A stretch of 64,000 nucleotides of DNA from Photobacterium kishitanii (GTDB lineage Bacteria; Pseudomonadota; Gammaproteobacteria; Enterobacterales; Vibrionaceae). The notes under the pieces are model-generated. The model worked only from the letters and a program-made list of their open reading frames with translations. It did no database searches and was not told where the DNA came from. Positions 55,797 to 63,960 of the stretch are shown here, piece by piece. Position 1 is the first letter of the stretch. Each line of letters opens with the position of its first letter. The position numbers and the translations under genes were made by a program. The stretch is from NCBI RefSeq assembly GCF_003026355.1, contig NZ_PYON01000001.1, positions 124,001 to 188,000 on the forward strand. Direction: 5' to 3'.

Positions 55797-55872
55797 TAAA
55801 CCAGTTAGCGCAAGGCTCATCACGAGCCTGTTCCCCTAAGCCCGACACAGGAATCGTTTCGGGCTCTTTTTA
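55797..55872 (+). ncRNA. Candidate small RNA with intrinsic terminator downstream of rsmF
   Basis: A possible promoter (-35 TATTGA, 16-bp spacer, -10 TATACA at about 55791-55796) leads into a compact unit. A hairpin AGGCTC-ATCAC-GAGCCT (55813-55829) is followed by the unpaired C-rich segment TTCCCCT (55831-55837) and a terminator stem AGCCCGA/TCGGGCT with a T5 run (55839-55871). The layout of a 5' hairpin, a C-rich seed able to pair with Shine-Dalgarno sequences, and a terminator is typical of Hfq-type small RNAs. It could instead be a remote terminator of rsmF. I do not recognise the family. Confidence 0.5.
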
Positions 55873-55917
55873 TCTTCGTTACATCACTATCTTTAGTTAT
55901 ATTACTAACCAATAAGC

Positions 55918-55945
55918 AAAAAAAACCTGAGCATATAGCTCAGGT
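55918..55945 (-). terminator. Terminator of tmaR
   Basis: ACCTGAGC and GCTCAGGT form an 8-bp stem with a 5-nt loop; a long T run follows on the minus strand. Confidence 0.92.
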
Positions 55946-55968
55946 CTTAATTAGCCACAAACAAAATA

Positions 55969-56283
55969 TTAGTTCTGTTTGTGTGCTGTAATTTCTGCTT
56001 TTCTAAGGTCTTTAACGTTCTTGCTAACGTCACGACGCTCTTTAGATAACTCAGCACTGATGATGATATGATCATCAACACGATCTTCGTAATCGCCTTT
56101 CATGTTTTCAATGATCTCTAAAATTTGATCATGGCTCATATCTGGCTTGATATAATCCAACATGTTTTCTAGTAATTCTACACGCTTACGGTTATCACGA
56201 ATTTTACGATCGTTATCAAGGATTTCGCGCTTAAGTTTGTTTTTACGGCGAGCCTGACGAACAAGTTCAAGGATGTTGTTCAT
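55969..56283 (-). CDS. tmaR: PTS regulator TmaR (YeeX)
   Basis: 104 aa, largely coiled-coil. Segments [12 protein letters not shown], [21 protein letters not shown] and [28 protein letters not shown] match E. coli YeeX/TmaR closely. TmaR forms polar clusters and sequesters the phosphotransferase enzyme EI to control sugar uptake. Transcribed alone, with its own terminator. More than 500 bp of non-coding DNA lies upstream. Confidence 0.93.
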   Translation of the reverse strand: MNNILELVRQARRKNKLKREILDNDRKIRDNRKRVELLENMLDYIKPDMSHDQILEIIENMKGDYEDRVDDHIIISAELSKERRDVSKNVKDLRKAEITAHKQN

Positions 56284-56827
56284 GTTTTGTCCTTAGTCTG
56301 AAAATAAAGCCTTGTGAAACTGATTTAATGCTAATAATTAGGAAAAATGCACTTCCTAGTACATAACCGTCGAGTCTCAGTTTTTTTCTAAAATCGGTTA
56401 TATCAGAAAATCTGCTGTAAACTCAAGTAATACCCGAAGATTATCGACTAGATGGTGAGTTAACATACGCTTAAAGAACCTTTCTTGTTTGGATTATGCC
56501 CTTTCCTATTCGAGTTTGCTTTGATTTCGTTCAATAATATTTAAGAGAATGTCTGACGAAGAAGACATTTAAATAAACTTTCTAAGAAATTATCATGACA
56601 CCGGTATTATTACTTTCTTTGTTTACAAAAAAAGTAAATTTGATTTGCAAATCACCAATCAACGCCTAATCTTCATAGTAGACCAGTACTTATTTACAGT
56701 TAAAGCAATCTGAACAAGGATATCTTCGCTGTCATCTTCATGATCAGCAACAGAGTTCAAAGCTCAAATCGCTCCGTAATCTGATATTGGCTATACCGTG
56801 TGATGAATAGATTTATCAGGAGACAAC
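56284..56827. promoter_or_regulatory. Non-coding region between tmaR and the first cold-shock gene
   Basis: No gene is seen. It contains the tmaR promoter and probably a long 5' untranslated leader for the cold-shock gene, as is usual for cspA-type genes. No cold-box matching the E. coli motif was recognised. Confidence 0.4.
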
Positions 56828-57037
56828 ATGTCAAAAGCAACAGGTACCGTTAAGTGGTTCAACGAAGAAAAAGGTTTTGGTTTTATCACTCAAGATGACG
56901 GCGGTGCTGATGTATTTGTACACTTCCGTGCGATTAGTGGTGATGGCTTTAAAACCTTAACTGAAGGCCAAAAAGTGTCTTACGAAACAGAACAGGGTCC
57001 TAAGGGTCTTCAAGCTGCAAACGTTGAAAGAGCCTAG
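56828..57037 (+). CDS. Cold-shock protein, CspA family (copy 1)
   Basis: 69 aa single cold-shock domain with RNP1 KGFGFI (residues 16-21) and RNP2 VFVHF (about 29-33), which bind single-stranded RNA and melt structure. Begins [19 protein letters not shown]. An AGGAGA ribosome site precedes the ATG. Its neighbour at 57496 is about 85 percent identical by eye, so the two arose by tandem duplication. A terminator follows directly, so each copy has its own transcript. Confidence 0.94.
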   Translation: MSKATGTVKWFNEEKGFGFITQDDGGADVFVHFRAISGDGFKTLTEGQKVSYETEQGPKGLQAANVERA

Positions 57038-57065
57038 TAATTTAACCTTGAATATCTACAAAAAT

Positions 57066-57088
57066 AAAGGGCTCATTCAGCCCTTTTT
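57066..57088 (+). terminator. Terminator of cold-shock gene copy 1
   Basis: AAAGGGCT and AGCCCTTT pair around CATTC, followed by T residues. Confidence 0.9.
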
Positions 57089-57495
57089 CTGCTTCTAATC
57101 CTGCTCGTTTATATAGACACCACGCCTTTGAGCAACATAAATGCAAGCTTAATACACGCTAATATTATTTGATATATAAAGAAAATACATATCCAACATC
57201 CCCTAATATCCTCGCACTCACCATACGCACACCGACTCATATAAGTTAAACATATTATTTTGTTAAAGTGGTCACATTATTGACCTGTTCTTACAAGAGA
57301 AACTTGCCCTTTCAATATGAAAATGGCCTAATACTCATGGTTTTATTAAAGGCCTATTTATGCAACAAATTGAAATAGAAAACTTCGATACACTGTTCAA
57401 ATATTCACAGTTGTCCTGAAGCGCTTCATTATTCTTTTGTACATAAGTAAAACAGCGTAATGTGCGCTACTAATTTATTTTTCAGGAGACATAAC
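57089..57495. promoter_or_regulatory. Leader region of the second cold-shock gene
   Basis: About 400 bp without a convincing gene. A 19-codon frame at 57360 lacks a ribosome site. Probably carries the promoter and long structured leader of the second cold-shock gene. Confidence 0.4.
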
Positions 57496-57705
57496 ATGTC
57501 TAAAGCAACTGGTATCGTTAAGTGGTTCAACGATGAGAAAGGTTTCGGTTTTATCACTCAAGACAACGGCGGCGCTGACGTATTCGTTCACTTCCGTGCT
57601 ATCACTGGCGAAGGCTTCAAGTCTCTAGCTGAAGGTCAGAAGGTTTCTTTTGACGTTGAGCAAGGCCAAAAAGGTCCTCAAGCTGCTAACGTTGAGCGTG
57701 CTTAA
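57496..57705 (+). CDS. Cold-shock protein, CspA family (copy 2)
   Basis: 69 aa starting at ATG 57496 ([19 protein letters not shown]) with the AGGAGA ribosome site; the frame is open 12 codons upstream but lacks a ribosome site there. RNP1 and RNP2 motifs are intact. Codon choice is more biased toward preferred codons than in copy 1 (for example GGC, CGT, CTG-like usage), which suggests this copy is the more highly expressed; this is inference. Confidence 0.94.
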   Translation: MSKATGIVKWFNDEKGFGFITQDNGGADVFVHFRAITGEGFKSLAEGQKVSFDVEQGQKGPQAANVERA

Positions 57706-57731
57706 TTTTTCAACGAACAGTTGAAAGAAGT

Positions 57732-57757
57732 AAAGGGTATCTTAGATACCCTTTTTT
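57732..57757 (+). terminator. Terminator of cold-shock gene copy 2
   Basis: AAAGGGTATC pairs with GATACCCTTT around TTA, then a T run. Confidence 0.93.
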
Positions 57758-57769
57758 TATATCAGTAAA

Positions 57770-58231
57770 TCACACCACAACATAGACCATTTTGACTCGT
57801 GGCTGCTCCTGACCAAAATAATCACTCTCTTGTTCAACCTCCATAAAACCTAGCTGCTGATACAGTTTCTTCGCATGATTATCAGGATGAACCGTAAGCC
57901 ATAATTTTTCACAGCCCGCTAATTGATTCATTGCTACTTTCATCAATTGTTTACCTACTCCGCTCCCCTGCACGCTTGTATCTACCGCTAAGGCCAGTAT
58001 CCATCCTTCTGATACAACTAATGACGTATTATTAAACTGAGGCGCGCACAGTACATAACCGACAATATTATCATGATCTCGTGCGACGAAGAAACCAGCG
58101 GGCCAACAATCATAGGCTTGGCGAATAAAAAAATCAGGGTAACAATAATCACCAAACAAGCGCTGCTCTAACTGATACACAGCCTGCACATCTTCTTTTT
58201 TTGCGACATCAATTGTAATTATTTGAACCAC
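57770..58231 (-). CDS. GNAT family N-acetyltransferase (RimI-like)
   Basis: 153 aa with the GNAT fold. Motif A, the acetyl-CoA pyrophosphate loop, reads VDTSVQGSGVGKQLM, and the motif B region has NHAKKLYQQLGFMEVEQES, the Y-x-x-x-GF signature of RimI-type enzymes. The N-terminus (DVQAVYQLEQRLFGDYCYP) is also like RimI. The substrate is unknown. Alone, convergent with the second cold-shock gene. Confidence 0.88.
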   Translation of the reverse strand: MVQIITIDVAKKEDVQAVYQLEQRLFGDYCYPDFFIRQAYDCWPAGFFVARDHDNIVGYVLCAPQFNNTSLVVSEGWILALAVDTSVQGSGVGKQLMKVAMNQLAGCEKLWLTVHPDNHAKKLYQQLGFMEVEQESDYFGQEQPRVKMVYVVV

Positions 58232-58266
58232 AGTATTCCTTTACTCATTATTTTTCTTACTTCCAT

Positions 58267-58297
58267 AAAAAAACCAGTGACGCATAAACGCCACTGG
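58267..58297 (-). terminator. Terminator of efpL (yeiP)
   Basis: CCAGTG and CACTGG form the stem with CG extensions inside a 12-nt loop; the minus strand continues into a T7 run. Confidence 0.88.
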
Positions 58298-58320
58298 CTT
58301 TAGAAAATAATATCTAGCTA

Positions 58321-58893
58321 TTATTTATCAGCACGACTCATGAACTTGTGTTCAGTTGTGTTGATTTTGATTTTTTCGCCATTTGCAATGTATTCAGGAA
58401 CTTGAACAACAAGACCTGTAGATAATGTTGCAGGCTTAGTACGAGCACTTGCAGATGCGCCTTTAATTGAAGGGTCTGTTTCAACAATTGTTAGTTCTAC
58501 CGTTGCTGGTAGCTCTAGCGCAACAGGTGCACCATCAACAGTCAATACTTCAATACCTTTAGTATCTTCATTGATGAAAAGCAATTCTTCCGCAATTGCA
58601 TCTTTTGAGAAAGTGTATGGAGTGTAATCTTCATCATCCATAAATACATATTCTTCGCCATCGATGTATGAGAAAGATGCTTTCTGACGACGGAAGTCTG
58701 CTAATGTAATCATCTCATCAGCTTTGAAGCTAACATCTGATTTTGAGCCCGTTGCAACATCATAAATACGCATACGGTAAAGACTTGCGCCTGCACGACC
58801 ACTAGGCGTTAGCTTAGTAATTTCTTTAACTAAAGCTACTTTACCGTTAAGTTCAATAGCAGCAAATTTTTTAATATCACTAGCCTTTGGCAT
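58321..58893 (-). CDS. yeiP: Elongation factor P-like protein EfpL (YeiP)
   Basis: 190 aa from the ATG at 58893 ([10 protein letters not shown]), exactly the E. coli length; an open frame extends 26 codons upstream without a family match. It has KOW-like, central OB and C-terminal OB domains ([40 protein letters not shown]). The loop tip carries Arg33 (TPSGRAGAS), the residue typical of the EfpL subgroup instead of the modified Lys of EF-P. EfpL rescues ribosomes stalled at polyproline and other difficult motifs. Confidence 0.94.
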   Translation of the reverse strand: MPKASDIKKFAAIELNGKVALVKEITKLTPSGRAGASLYRMRIYDVATGSKSDVSFKADEMITLADFRRQKASFSYIDGEEYVFMDDEDYTPYTFSKDAIAEELLFINEDTKGIEVLTVDGAPVALELPATVELTIVETDPSIKGASASARTKPATLSTGLVVQVPEYIANGEKIKINTTEHKFMSRADK

Positions 58894-58971
58894 GATCATT
58901 ATTCCAAAAATAAATAGTGGTGAGAAATTACACCAAGATACAGATTTATAGCAAGTAATATGATAGTCCAA

Positions 58972-59167
58972 AGTCTATTTTTTTGCATTGATATACCAAC
59001 ATGGTTAATAGATAGCCAAGACAATAATTATAGAATTTCATTATCTTTGTATAACAGAATCAATCTACCCATAAAAGAATAATACATACCCAATGCGAAT
59101 ATATTATTGTAAATCTTCCAAAAAGCGTGATAATAGCAAACTACACATATTTTAGAGCGTTACCAAA
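58972..59167. promoter_or_regulatory. Divergent promoter region of efpL and the DUF535 gene
   Basis: AT-rich, no gene or defined operator seen. Confidence 0.3.
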
Positions 59168-60082
59168 ATGGCAAATACATCTCCAACTCTCCGCGATTAC
59201 GCCAAGATTATTTACCCCGATAGTACAGCTGAACAATATTCACCACTTTGGAGTTATCGCGCTAAATTCGTACTTCGAGCGACTTATTATCATAATGCTT
59301 TTCAGCTTATAGCCTCTAGTATTACCCCTTCTTTGCTGGAAACATTATGTAAGCAGTGCCCTCGATTTTTAGAAAAATCCTTTCGTCCTTATATTGTTAA
59401 TGACAGTAGTGCGATAGAGAGAGCACAGTTTGTCGTACAACATTATCAATTTGTAAGCGAAAAATTACCGGCACATATCCGTGACGAAATTTATGTTAAT
59501 GAGAATGGATTAACACTATTTGATTTTACTGTTGGTGAAATAGATTATTCTTTTAAATTAGTATTTCACGCACGTTATCAAAAAGAAGGCGATATGAGCC
59601 TGCTTTTATTTAATGACATAGATAAAAACTTTTATACCCTTACCTTTTCAGTGCGGGATATAGAAGGACAACGTCAGTTAGTGATTGGTGGTTTACAGGG
59701 GCCATCAAGTAGTCCTGAAAATAACCTTAAAATAAAAGCATTAACCAAAACATTACATGGTCAGCGCCCTAAAGACTTAATGATCAAAATCATTACACTT
59801 ATTGCTAACATTTGGCAGGTTGACACGCTACTTGCTGTTAAAAGTGACTCTCATGCTTACTCAGCTAAGCGATACAGTAAAGGACGCGTTACAGCTAATT
59901 ATGATAAACATTGGCAAGCATTAGGTGGGACCGAGTTTGACCGACATTTCTATACATTAGGCTTAGAGGATATTCGTCGCAATCCTGAAGATATCTCTCG
60001 CCCTAAACGCGCTATGTATCGCCGCCGTTATGAATGGCTTGATACTATCAACGAGATACTCCAACAAAAAATCAGTTTGTAG
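59168..60082 (+). CDS. DUF535 (VirK/YbjX family) protein
   Basis: 304 aa soluble protein. Characteristic segments are WSYRAKFVLRATYYH, FLEKSFRPYI, LTLFDFTVGEIDYSFKLVFHARYQKEGDMSLLLF, GGLQGPSSS and the C-terminal KRAMYRRRYEWLDTI. Relatives (VirK, YbjX, Salmonella SomA) affect surface properties and resistance to antimicrobial peptides; the biochemistry is unknown. The ATG at 59168 has no strong ribosome site. Stands alone. Confidence 0.88.
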   Translation: MANTSPTLRDYAKIIYPDSTAEQYSPLWSYRAKFVLRATYYHNAFQLIASSITPSLLETLCKQCPRFLEKSFRPYIVNDSSAIERAQFVVQHYQFVSEKLPAHIRDEIYVNENGLTLFDFTVGEIDYSFKLVFHARYQKEGDMSLLLFNDIDKNFYTLTFSVRDIEGQRQLVIGGLQGPSSSPENNLKIKALTKTLHGQRPKDLMIKIITLIANIWQVDTLLAVKSDSHAYSAKRYSKGRVTANYDKHWQALGGTEFDRHFYTLGLEDIRRNPEDISRPKRAMYRRRYEWLDTINEILQQKISL

Positions 60083-60178
60083 TTCCTTTACTATAACTGC
60101 CCTAATAACCACAGAGATCAATCTCCTCTGTGGTTAAAGCGCTACCATTAATAGCTGCAAATGCGATGTATTAGATTA

Positions 60179-60598
60179 TTAAGGTAATACTAACTGACTC
60201 ACATCAGTTAAAACCCAGGCGCTATTATGTTCAACAAAACCAATTTTAGAATAATACCCTTCAGCTTTAGGTGCGGATAATAAAACTATTTTACAACTCT
60301 CAGATACTGATTCTGCCGTAACTAAAATAAGATATTTACCAATACCCATTGATTGAATACTTTCATCAACCGCAAGATCTGATAGATAGCAGCAATAGTG
60401 AAAATCTGTCATTGAACGAGCAATACCGACAAGTTGATCGTCAACCCATGCCGTTACAACCAAATTACTATTTTCAAGCATGCCTTTTATTATAGTTTCA
60501 TTTTCCGTTGGCCTTCGCTCACCCAAAGCAGTTTTATTCACTAATTCAATATATTGATTTGGCGTAATAGGATGATTAACTTTATATTCAATTTCCAT
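60179..60598 (-). CDS. GNAT family N-acetyltransferase
   Basis: 139 aa with the compact GNAT fold. LVGIARSMTDFHYCCYLSDLAVDESIQSMGIGKYLIL contains beta-4 and the acetyl-CoA loop (Q-S-M-G-I-G-K), and YYSKIGFVEHNSAW is the C-terminal motif. This resembles the YhbS/AAC-like subgroup that acts on small molecules. The substrate is unknown. Confidence 0.88.
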   Translation of the reverse strand: MEIEYKVNHPITPNQYIELVNKTALGERRPTENETIIKGMLENSNLVVTAWVDDQLVGIARSMTDFHYCCYLSDLAVDESIQSMGIGKYLILVTAESVSESCKIVLLSAPKAEGYYSKIGFVEHNSAWVLTDVSQLVLP

Positions 60599-60702
60599 CT
60601 TAACCCTTTAATACTAGCTCGATGTTTTAACAACATACTACAGCCTTAAAGTGACATTGAGTTGATCGAATGTCCATTATATATGGATTTCTGTATTATT
60701 TA

Positions 60703-61221
60703 TTATTTAGTAATCACTCCGCACACTAAACGAGCCCCACTACCACCATGTTGATGAGGATGATCGGCATGATTATCACCGCCAGCGTGTACCATCAATG
60801 AGCGATCTACTAAATCTGCAAGTTTTAATCGAGGTGCAAGTACTGGCTCTGTTGCATCACCGTAAGTATCAACATATAGCGGTGGTAAGTCACCAAGATG
60901 GTTATCAGTAGTCCAAGAATAACCATGCTTACCGGTAAGCATTGGATCATAATGCCCTCCAGCAGCACCTGCTGCTATTGTTCTCCCACCTTCTTTAGTT
61001 TCTTCACATGATGGGTTTTCATGTAAATGGAAACCATGTAAGCCAGTTGATAAATCTGATAAATGTGGTGTAAACACTACACCATATTGTGATTGTTGCG
61101 CGGTAATATAACCGATCGATTTACCTGAATTAAGATCTTTCATATCAATCTTAATAAGATCGGTGGCATTAACATTAAATGAAATCAAAAATAAGCAAAA
61201 GGATAATAAAAAAGTTACCAT
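60703..61221 (-). CDS. sodC: Periplasmic Cu/Zn superoxide dismutase
   Basis: 172 aa from the ATG at 61221, which has GGATGA six bases upstream; an ATG at 61233 lacks a ribosome site. A signal peptide (FLLSFCLFLISFNVNA) sends it to the periplasm. Metal ligands are all present: HLHENPSCEE, the zinc loop GGHYDP...GKHGYSWTTDNHLGDLP, and the C-terminal VHAGGDNHADHPHQHGGSGARLVCGVI. Two Cys (PSC and LVC) form the conserved disulfide. The extra His-rich stretch (HADHPHQH) is typical of Photobacterium-like and Haemophilus-like monomer or dimer SodC. Confidence 0.95.
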   Translation of the reverse strand: MVTFLLSFCLFLISFNVNATDLIKIDMKDLNSGKSIGYITAQQSQYGVVFTPHLSDLSTGLHGFHLHENPSCEETKEGGRTIAAGAAGGHYDPMLTGKHGYSWTTDNHLGDLPPLYVDTYGDATEPVLAPRLKLADLVDRSLMVHAGGDNHADHPHQHGGSGARLVCGVITK

Positions 61222-61353
61222 AAATTCATCCATAAATTTAATAAAGTAATTCCATATTAATATCGTTAAACATTAACATAATCGGTAATTATTAAATTAT
61301 AGACAGCTTTTATATCTTCGTTAGGAACGAAATGACAATATGATTAAATAAAA

Positions 61354-61386
61354 TAGCAACGTGATATTTTTATCGTCACGTTGCTA
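61354..61386 (-). terminator. Terminator of the Cys-rich 71-aa gene
   Basis: A perfect 11-bp stem TAGCAACGTGA / TCACGTTGCTA; TTTTATTT follows on the minus strand. Confidence 0.85.
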
Positions 61387-61394
61387 GCTACATT

Positions 61395-61610
61395 TTACTT
61401 ACTTTCAGATGTATAACTAGAATATGAGCAGTAATAACAACCATTTGATTGAGGGTATATTTTTTTTGCAGCATCTAATGCGGTACTACATGCGGTATGA
61501 TAACCAAGAGCATCACAATTTTTTACACCAGGACTGTGGCTACATGTTGCAGTATGTATTTCATGATCGCCATTATCTTGCGCATTTTTATCAACATAAA
61601 ACAAACTCAT
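61395..61610 (-). CDS. Small cysteine-rich conserved protein, unknown function
   Basis: 71 aa from the ATG at 61610, with GAGG seven bases upstream. It begins MSLFYVDKNAQDNGDHEIHTATC and continues YHTACSTALDAAKKIYPQSNGCYYCS. This pattern (YVDKNxQxNGDHEVH ... C ... AxxxAKKxYPQSNGCxxCS) is shared with small hypothetical proteins I recall from Bacteroidetes and Vibrio. Four or five Cys and two His suggest metal binding. Cytosolic, with no signal peptide. Single gene with its own terminator. Confidence 0.82.
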   Translation of the reverse strand: MSLFYVDKNAQDNGDHEIHTATCSHSPGVKNCDALGYHTACSTALDAAKKIYPQSNGCYYCSYSSYTSESK

Positions 61611-61862
61611 AATCACCTCTGAATATTAGTATATTGAGAAAAGACATTACTCCTATAAAATTATAGGAGATACTCAATAATCCCAATAATTAGATTCACA
61701 TCACTATCAGTGGTAAATATTAACCATTAAATATTAATACTGTGATTTAATCGATTTATTTAAGCATGTATTAATGCGATTAAGCCACTGCTAGGCGTGG
61801 CAAACAACCTCAATAATTTTTATGCTTAAATAAAATCAATTAACATACCTATTCGCGGTGGT

Positions 61863-62660
61863 TTATTTTAAGATTTTTTCTTTAATAATGGTCATTACGC
61901 CTTGATCATTATTACTTGGAGCATGAAAACGCGCCAATTGTTTGATCTCAGGATGAGCATTATCCATCGCATAACTGAAGTAAGTTTCTTTTAGCATTTC
62001 GACATCATTTAAAAAGTCACCAAAACTCATACTTTCTTCAAATGTAAAATTGAAAATACGTTGTAATTCCTTAATAGCAGCCCCTTTAGATGCCGTTTTA
62101 TGCATAACATCCAACCAAATCTTTGCACTTACAACAACTTGGTGAGTCTGTGAATATAAGGGAGATATGATTGGATATATATACTGCTCTGTGCCGTTGA
62201 AATTTAGCACTGCAATTTTAATAAATTCATCATCAACAGCAAATAAATCACTAACAATTTCAAGGTTATGATAGTACTTGTTAATTTCTTCTAATGCCTG
62301 TGTATCTGTTGTTTCTGTATAAGCAGAATTTTTACCACACAAGACAATGAAGGTATTATCAATCGCTTTAACTCTAGTAATAATGGTATGAATTTCAGAT
62401 GTTGGAATGGTTGAGCTATAGAGTTCTTTGCCTTGGTACATAACCAACGTACCATTCTCTGCAATAAACACCATTTTGTCTTTAACTGGTTCAAAAGTAT
62501 TAACTAAACTCTGATACTGTCGACCTGATGCCGCTGAAAATAAAACATCTTTAGTATGAAGTGCATCGAATACATCATAAAAATCAGCAGGAAGATTTTT
62601 ATCATCATTTAGTAATGTGCCATCCATATCTGTTGCTATAAATTTTATTGAAGACGTCAT
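61863..62660 (-). CDS. Cof-type HAD-superfamily phosphatase (paralogue A)
   Basis: 265 aa from the ATG at 62660 (MTSSIKFIATDMDGTLLND); an in-frame TTG lies two codons upstream. HAD motif I DMDGTLL (nucleophile Asp11), motif II region AASGRQY, motif III Lys of TASKGAAIKEL, and motif IV GDFLNDVEM are intact, with a C2B cap between. This is the layout of Cof/YbhA sugar-phosphate phosphatases. A close paralogue lies 1.3 kb away at 63157-63960, and both share a GGAG ribosome site 11-12 nt before the start. Confidence 0.93.
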   Translation of the reverse strand: MTSSIKFIATDMDGTLLNDDKNLPADFYDVFDALHTKDVLFSAASGRQYQSLVNTFEPVKDKMVFIAENGTLVMYQGKELYSSTIPTSEIHTIITRVKAIDNTFIVLCGKNSAYTETTDTQALEEINKYYHNLEIVSDLFAVDDEFIKIAVLNFNGTEQYIYPIISPLYSQTHQVVVSAKIWLDVMHKTASKGAAIKELQRIFNFTFEESMSFGDFLNDVEMLKETYFSYAMDNAHPEIKQLARFHAPSNNDQGVMTIIKEKILK

Positions 62661-62808
62661 ATACAATTATTACTCCGATATTTAATGTTATCAATACCTC
62701 ACATTCTACCTGTTAATGATGTCAATTTTCACCAAAAACACACATAAAATGTCATAGATACAAATCGAGTAATATGAAAAATACTAACTATTTACCTAAT
62801 TAATCTAA

Positions 62809-62839
62809 AAAACACCACTACATAACATAGTAGTGTTTT
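62809..62839 (-). terminator. Terminator of the 60-aa membrane protein gene
   Basis: ACACCACTA and TAGTAGTGT pair with one G-T, loop of about 9 nt; T6 follows on the minus strand. Confidence 0.8.
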
Positions 62840-62849
62840 GATATTTACA

Positions 62850-63032
62850 CTACGAGCGATGATCATCACTCCTCTTATGCTTTGGTGTAGGTTTTACTTT
62901 AGCATCACAGCAGCCACCAACATTTTCTTTTTTTGCTTTTAGGTATAACTGTATAAATAAAAAGAACATAAAAAATAAAAATACAACAACAGAAATAACG
63001 ATATATAGAGGAAATAACTCATCGGTACTCAT
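62850..63032 (-). CDS. Small single-pass membrane protein, unknown function
   Basis: 60 aa with one hydrophobic helix (residues 7-31, LFPLYIVISVVVFLFFMFFLFIQLYL) and a basic cytosolic tail holding a GGCC motif and many Lys, Arg and His. A GGGG-type ribosome site (AGGGGG) lies 8 bp before the ATG. It has its own terminator and sits between the two HAD paralogues. The family is not recognised; the tail could bind metal or lipid head groups, which is speculation. Confidence 0.65.
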   Translation of the reverse strand: MSTDELFPLYIVISVVVFLFFMFFLFIQLYLKAKKENVGGCCDAKVKPTPKHKRSDDHRS

Positions 63033-63156
63033 AGAACCCCCTTATCTAACCCTTTCAATTTATCAATAAGTTAATTAAAAACTAATCTATTAATAATATT
63101 TGTCAAGGGAATCATAACTTAATCATCATACCTCTATAACAAATTTAAAATGCTTA

Positions 63157-63960
63157 CTAGTTACACTGTAACACTTTTTGTTTAATAACAGTAATAACAC
63201 CTTGTTCATTATTACTTGGAGCAATAAAGCGTGCTAATTCTTTAATCTCAGGATGGGCATTACTCATCGCATGGCTAAAATAGGTTTCGTTTAGCATTTC
63301 AACATCATTAAAGAAATCACCAAAACTCATACTATTTTCAAACGTAAATCCAAATTTGTTACGCATTGCTTTTATTGCTTGGCCTTTTGATGCTTTCTTA
63401 TCCATAAAATCTAACCACGTTTCACCACTTACAACAACTTGGTGTGTTGCTGCGAACAAAGGCGCAACAAAAGGATAAACATGCTCTTCTGTGCCCTTTA
63501 AGTTTAATACTGATATTTTAATAAACTCATCATCAACATCTAATAAATCATCAACGAATGCTATTTGATGACAATACTTCATTATTTCTTGCTGAGCTTG
63601 TTCATTTTTAGTTTCGGTGTAAGCTGATTTTTTTCCGCATAACACAATATGGCTATCTTCAATGTTACGTACAACATCAATAATTGAGTCAATCTCAGAC
63701 TTAGGGATCGTAACGCTATAAAGCTCCTTCCCTTGATACATAACTAGAGTTCCATTTTCAGCAATAAACAATACCTTATCTTTAATCGGTTCCAGCATAT
63801 TTAACAATGTAAAGTATTGACGTCCAGAAGCTGCAGCAAAGAGTACATTTTTCTCATCAAGTGCCTTAAATACATCAAAAAAATCACATGGAAGTTCATT
63901 AGTATCGCTCAGTAAAGTACCGTCCATGTCTGTTGCAATAAATTTTATACAAGATGTCAT
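63157..63960 (-). CDS. Cof-type HAD-superfamily phosphatase (paralogue B)
   Basis: 267 aa. MTSCIKFIATDMDGTLLSD begins with HAD motif I; AASGRQY, KASKGQAIKAM and SFGDFFNDVEM complete the active site. By eye it is about two-thirds identical to paralogue A over the full length, so the pair arose by tandem duplication. Conserved stretches such as FIAENGTLVMYQGKELYS are identical in both. Specificity is unknown; family members act on sugar phosphates and cofactors. Its promoter region runs to the right edge of the window. Confidence 0.93.
   Translation of the reverse strand: MTSCIKFIATDMDGTLLSDTNELPCDFFDVFKALDEKNVLFAAASGRQYFTLLNMLEPIKDKVLFIAENGTLVMYQGKELYSVTIPKSEIDSIIDVVRNIEDSHIVLCGKKSAYTETKNEQAQQEIMKYCHQIAFVDDLLDVDDEFIKISVLNLKGTEEHVYPFVAPLFAATHQVVVSGETWLDFMDKKASKGQAIKAMRNKFGFTFENSMSFGDFFNDVEMLNETYFSHAMSNAHPEIKELARFIAPSNNEQGVITVIKQKVLQCN

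Noticed and set aside
57360-57419. 19-codon frame (MQQIEIENFDTLFKYSQLS) ahead of the second cold-shock gene
   Set aside because: No ribosome site; too short to support without conservation data, though a leader peptide cannot be excluded.
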